A DNA stretch of 6,098 nt from JBKBYG01 sp046313435 (GTDB taxonomy: Bacteria; Pseudomonadota; Alphaproteobacteria; Rickettsiales; Arcanibacteraceae). This document shows positions 5,750 to 6,098 of the stretch, in pieces. The first letter of the stretch is position 1; each line of letters starts with the position of its first letter. The position numbers were made by a program, and so were the translations under genes. The stretch covers positions 1-6,098 of the forward strand of contig JBKBYG010000054.1 of NCBI GenBank assembly GCA_046313435.1, in the 5' to 3' direction. The notes beneath the pieces are model-generated. The model worked only from the letters and a program-made list of their open reading frames with translations. It made no database searches and was not told the origin of the DNA.

Positions 5750-6098
5750 AGCTAATACCAAAATTACGTTCTAAGGTTTTTGCTAAACGCTCAGTATAAG
5801 GCCCAACAATTTCCTTAGCCTTCTTTGTTAAATACGAAGCACCATCCATACTAGCTCCTGCTATTGCACATGGTACCACCGTGGGCATTTGATTACTTAA
5901 ACTAGTAACACCTACTATTATACTACCTACTTTTTCTAATACTGCTGCAGTACCTCCTTTTGCTATAGGATTGTTTGAAAAATATGAAGCTCCAAAGTAT
6001 ATACAAGCTGCTCCTAGACATGGCCTTACTGCTGCGGCTATACTACCCCCTACTATTGTCGCAGCCGCTATTTCTATTCCTGCCCCAATGAATCCTGC
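5745..6098 (-). CDS. Gly/Ala-rich hydrophobic protein, C-terminal part, truncated by window edge
   Basis: An open frame enters from position 6098 and ends with TAG at 5747-5745, giving the last 117 residues; the start lies outside. I do not recognise the family. The visible part is rich in Gly, Ala and small residues: GAGIEIAAATIVGGSIAAAV, then LGAACIYFGASYF, then VGSIIVGVTSL and VVPCAIAGASMDGASYL. It ends in a more polar helix, KKAKEIVGPYTERLAKTLER, and a terminal Cys. Four cysteines are visible (27, 32, 77, 117 of this part). The G/A spacing looks like tightly packed membrane or amphipathic helices. A membrane-inserting or secreted protein is possible, but nothing shows this directly. Composition differs sharply from the Lys/Asn/Ile-rich neighbours, and the DNA is less AT-rich. 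Unbroken reading over 117 codons in AT-rich DNA, and the convergent position with a tight gap, support a real gene. Confidence 0.7.
   Translation of the reverse strand, partial: AGFIGAGIEIAAATIVGGSIAAAVRPCLGAACIYFGASYFSNNPIAKGGTAAVLEKVGSIIVGVTSLSNQMPTVVPCAIAGASMDGASYLTKKAKEIVGPYTERLAKTLERNFGISC

Overview
The window is very AT-rich. Its proteins are rich in Lys, Asn and Ile, and its genes are short-leadered and mostly transcribed singly. The MurC, the AlgH/YqgE start and the ScsB-like DsbD all read as proteobacterial, with an alphaproteobacterial flavour. With the strong AT bias, the scattered gene order (murC outside any cell-wall cluster), the palindromic interspersed repeats and the TPR/ankyrin-like orphan genes, the best guess is a host-associated alphaproteobacterium of the Rickettsiales type. 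That placement is inference; no rRNA or other phylogenetic marker is present.

Layout, left to right. (1) Positions 1-166, minus strand: the first 55 codons of an AlgH/YqgE-family (UPF0301) gene, running off the left edge. (2) A 107-bp divergent gap. (3) 274-2292, plus: a full-length membrane thiol:disulfide reductase of the DsbD/ScsB type, with signal peptide, periplasmic Cys domain, eight-helix core and thioredoxin tail. (4) 2293-2742: 450 bp without a credible gene, built largely from shuffled and diverged copies of small palindromic repeats. (5) 2743-4185, minus: a complete murC with a good sigma70-type promoter. (6) 4403-4582, plus: a 59-residue helical protein, probably starting at TTG, with ankyrin-like helix pairs. 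(7) 4681-5718, plus: a 345-residue protein with TPR-like helical repeats and its own promoter. (8) 5745-6098, minus: the C-terminal 117 residues of a Gly/Ala-rich hydrophobic protein running off the right edge, convergent with the TPR gene; a hairpin spans both stop codons.

The genes do not form an obvious pathway. murC shows that the organism makes peptidoglycan precursors. The DsbD/ScsB protein shows that it sends reducing power to periplasmic thiols. The AlgH/YqgE role is poorly defined. I found no convincing new multi-gene system. The most unusual parts are the repeat-built intergenic region and the three unrecognised genes on the right.
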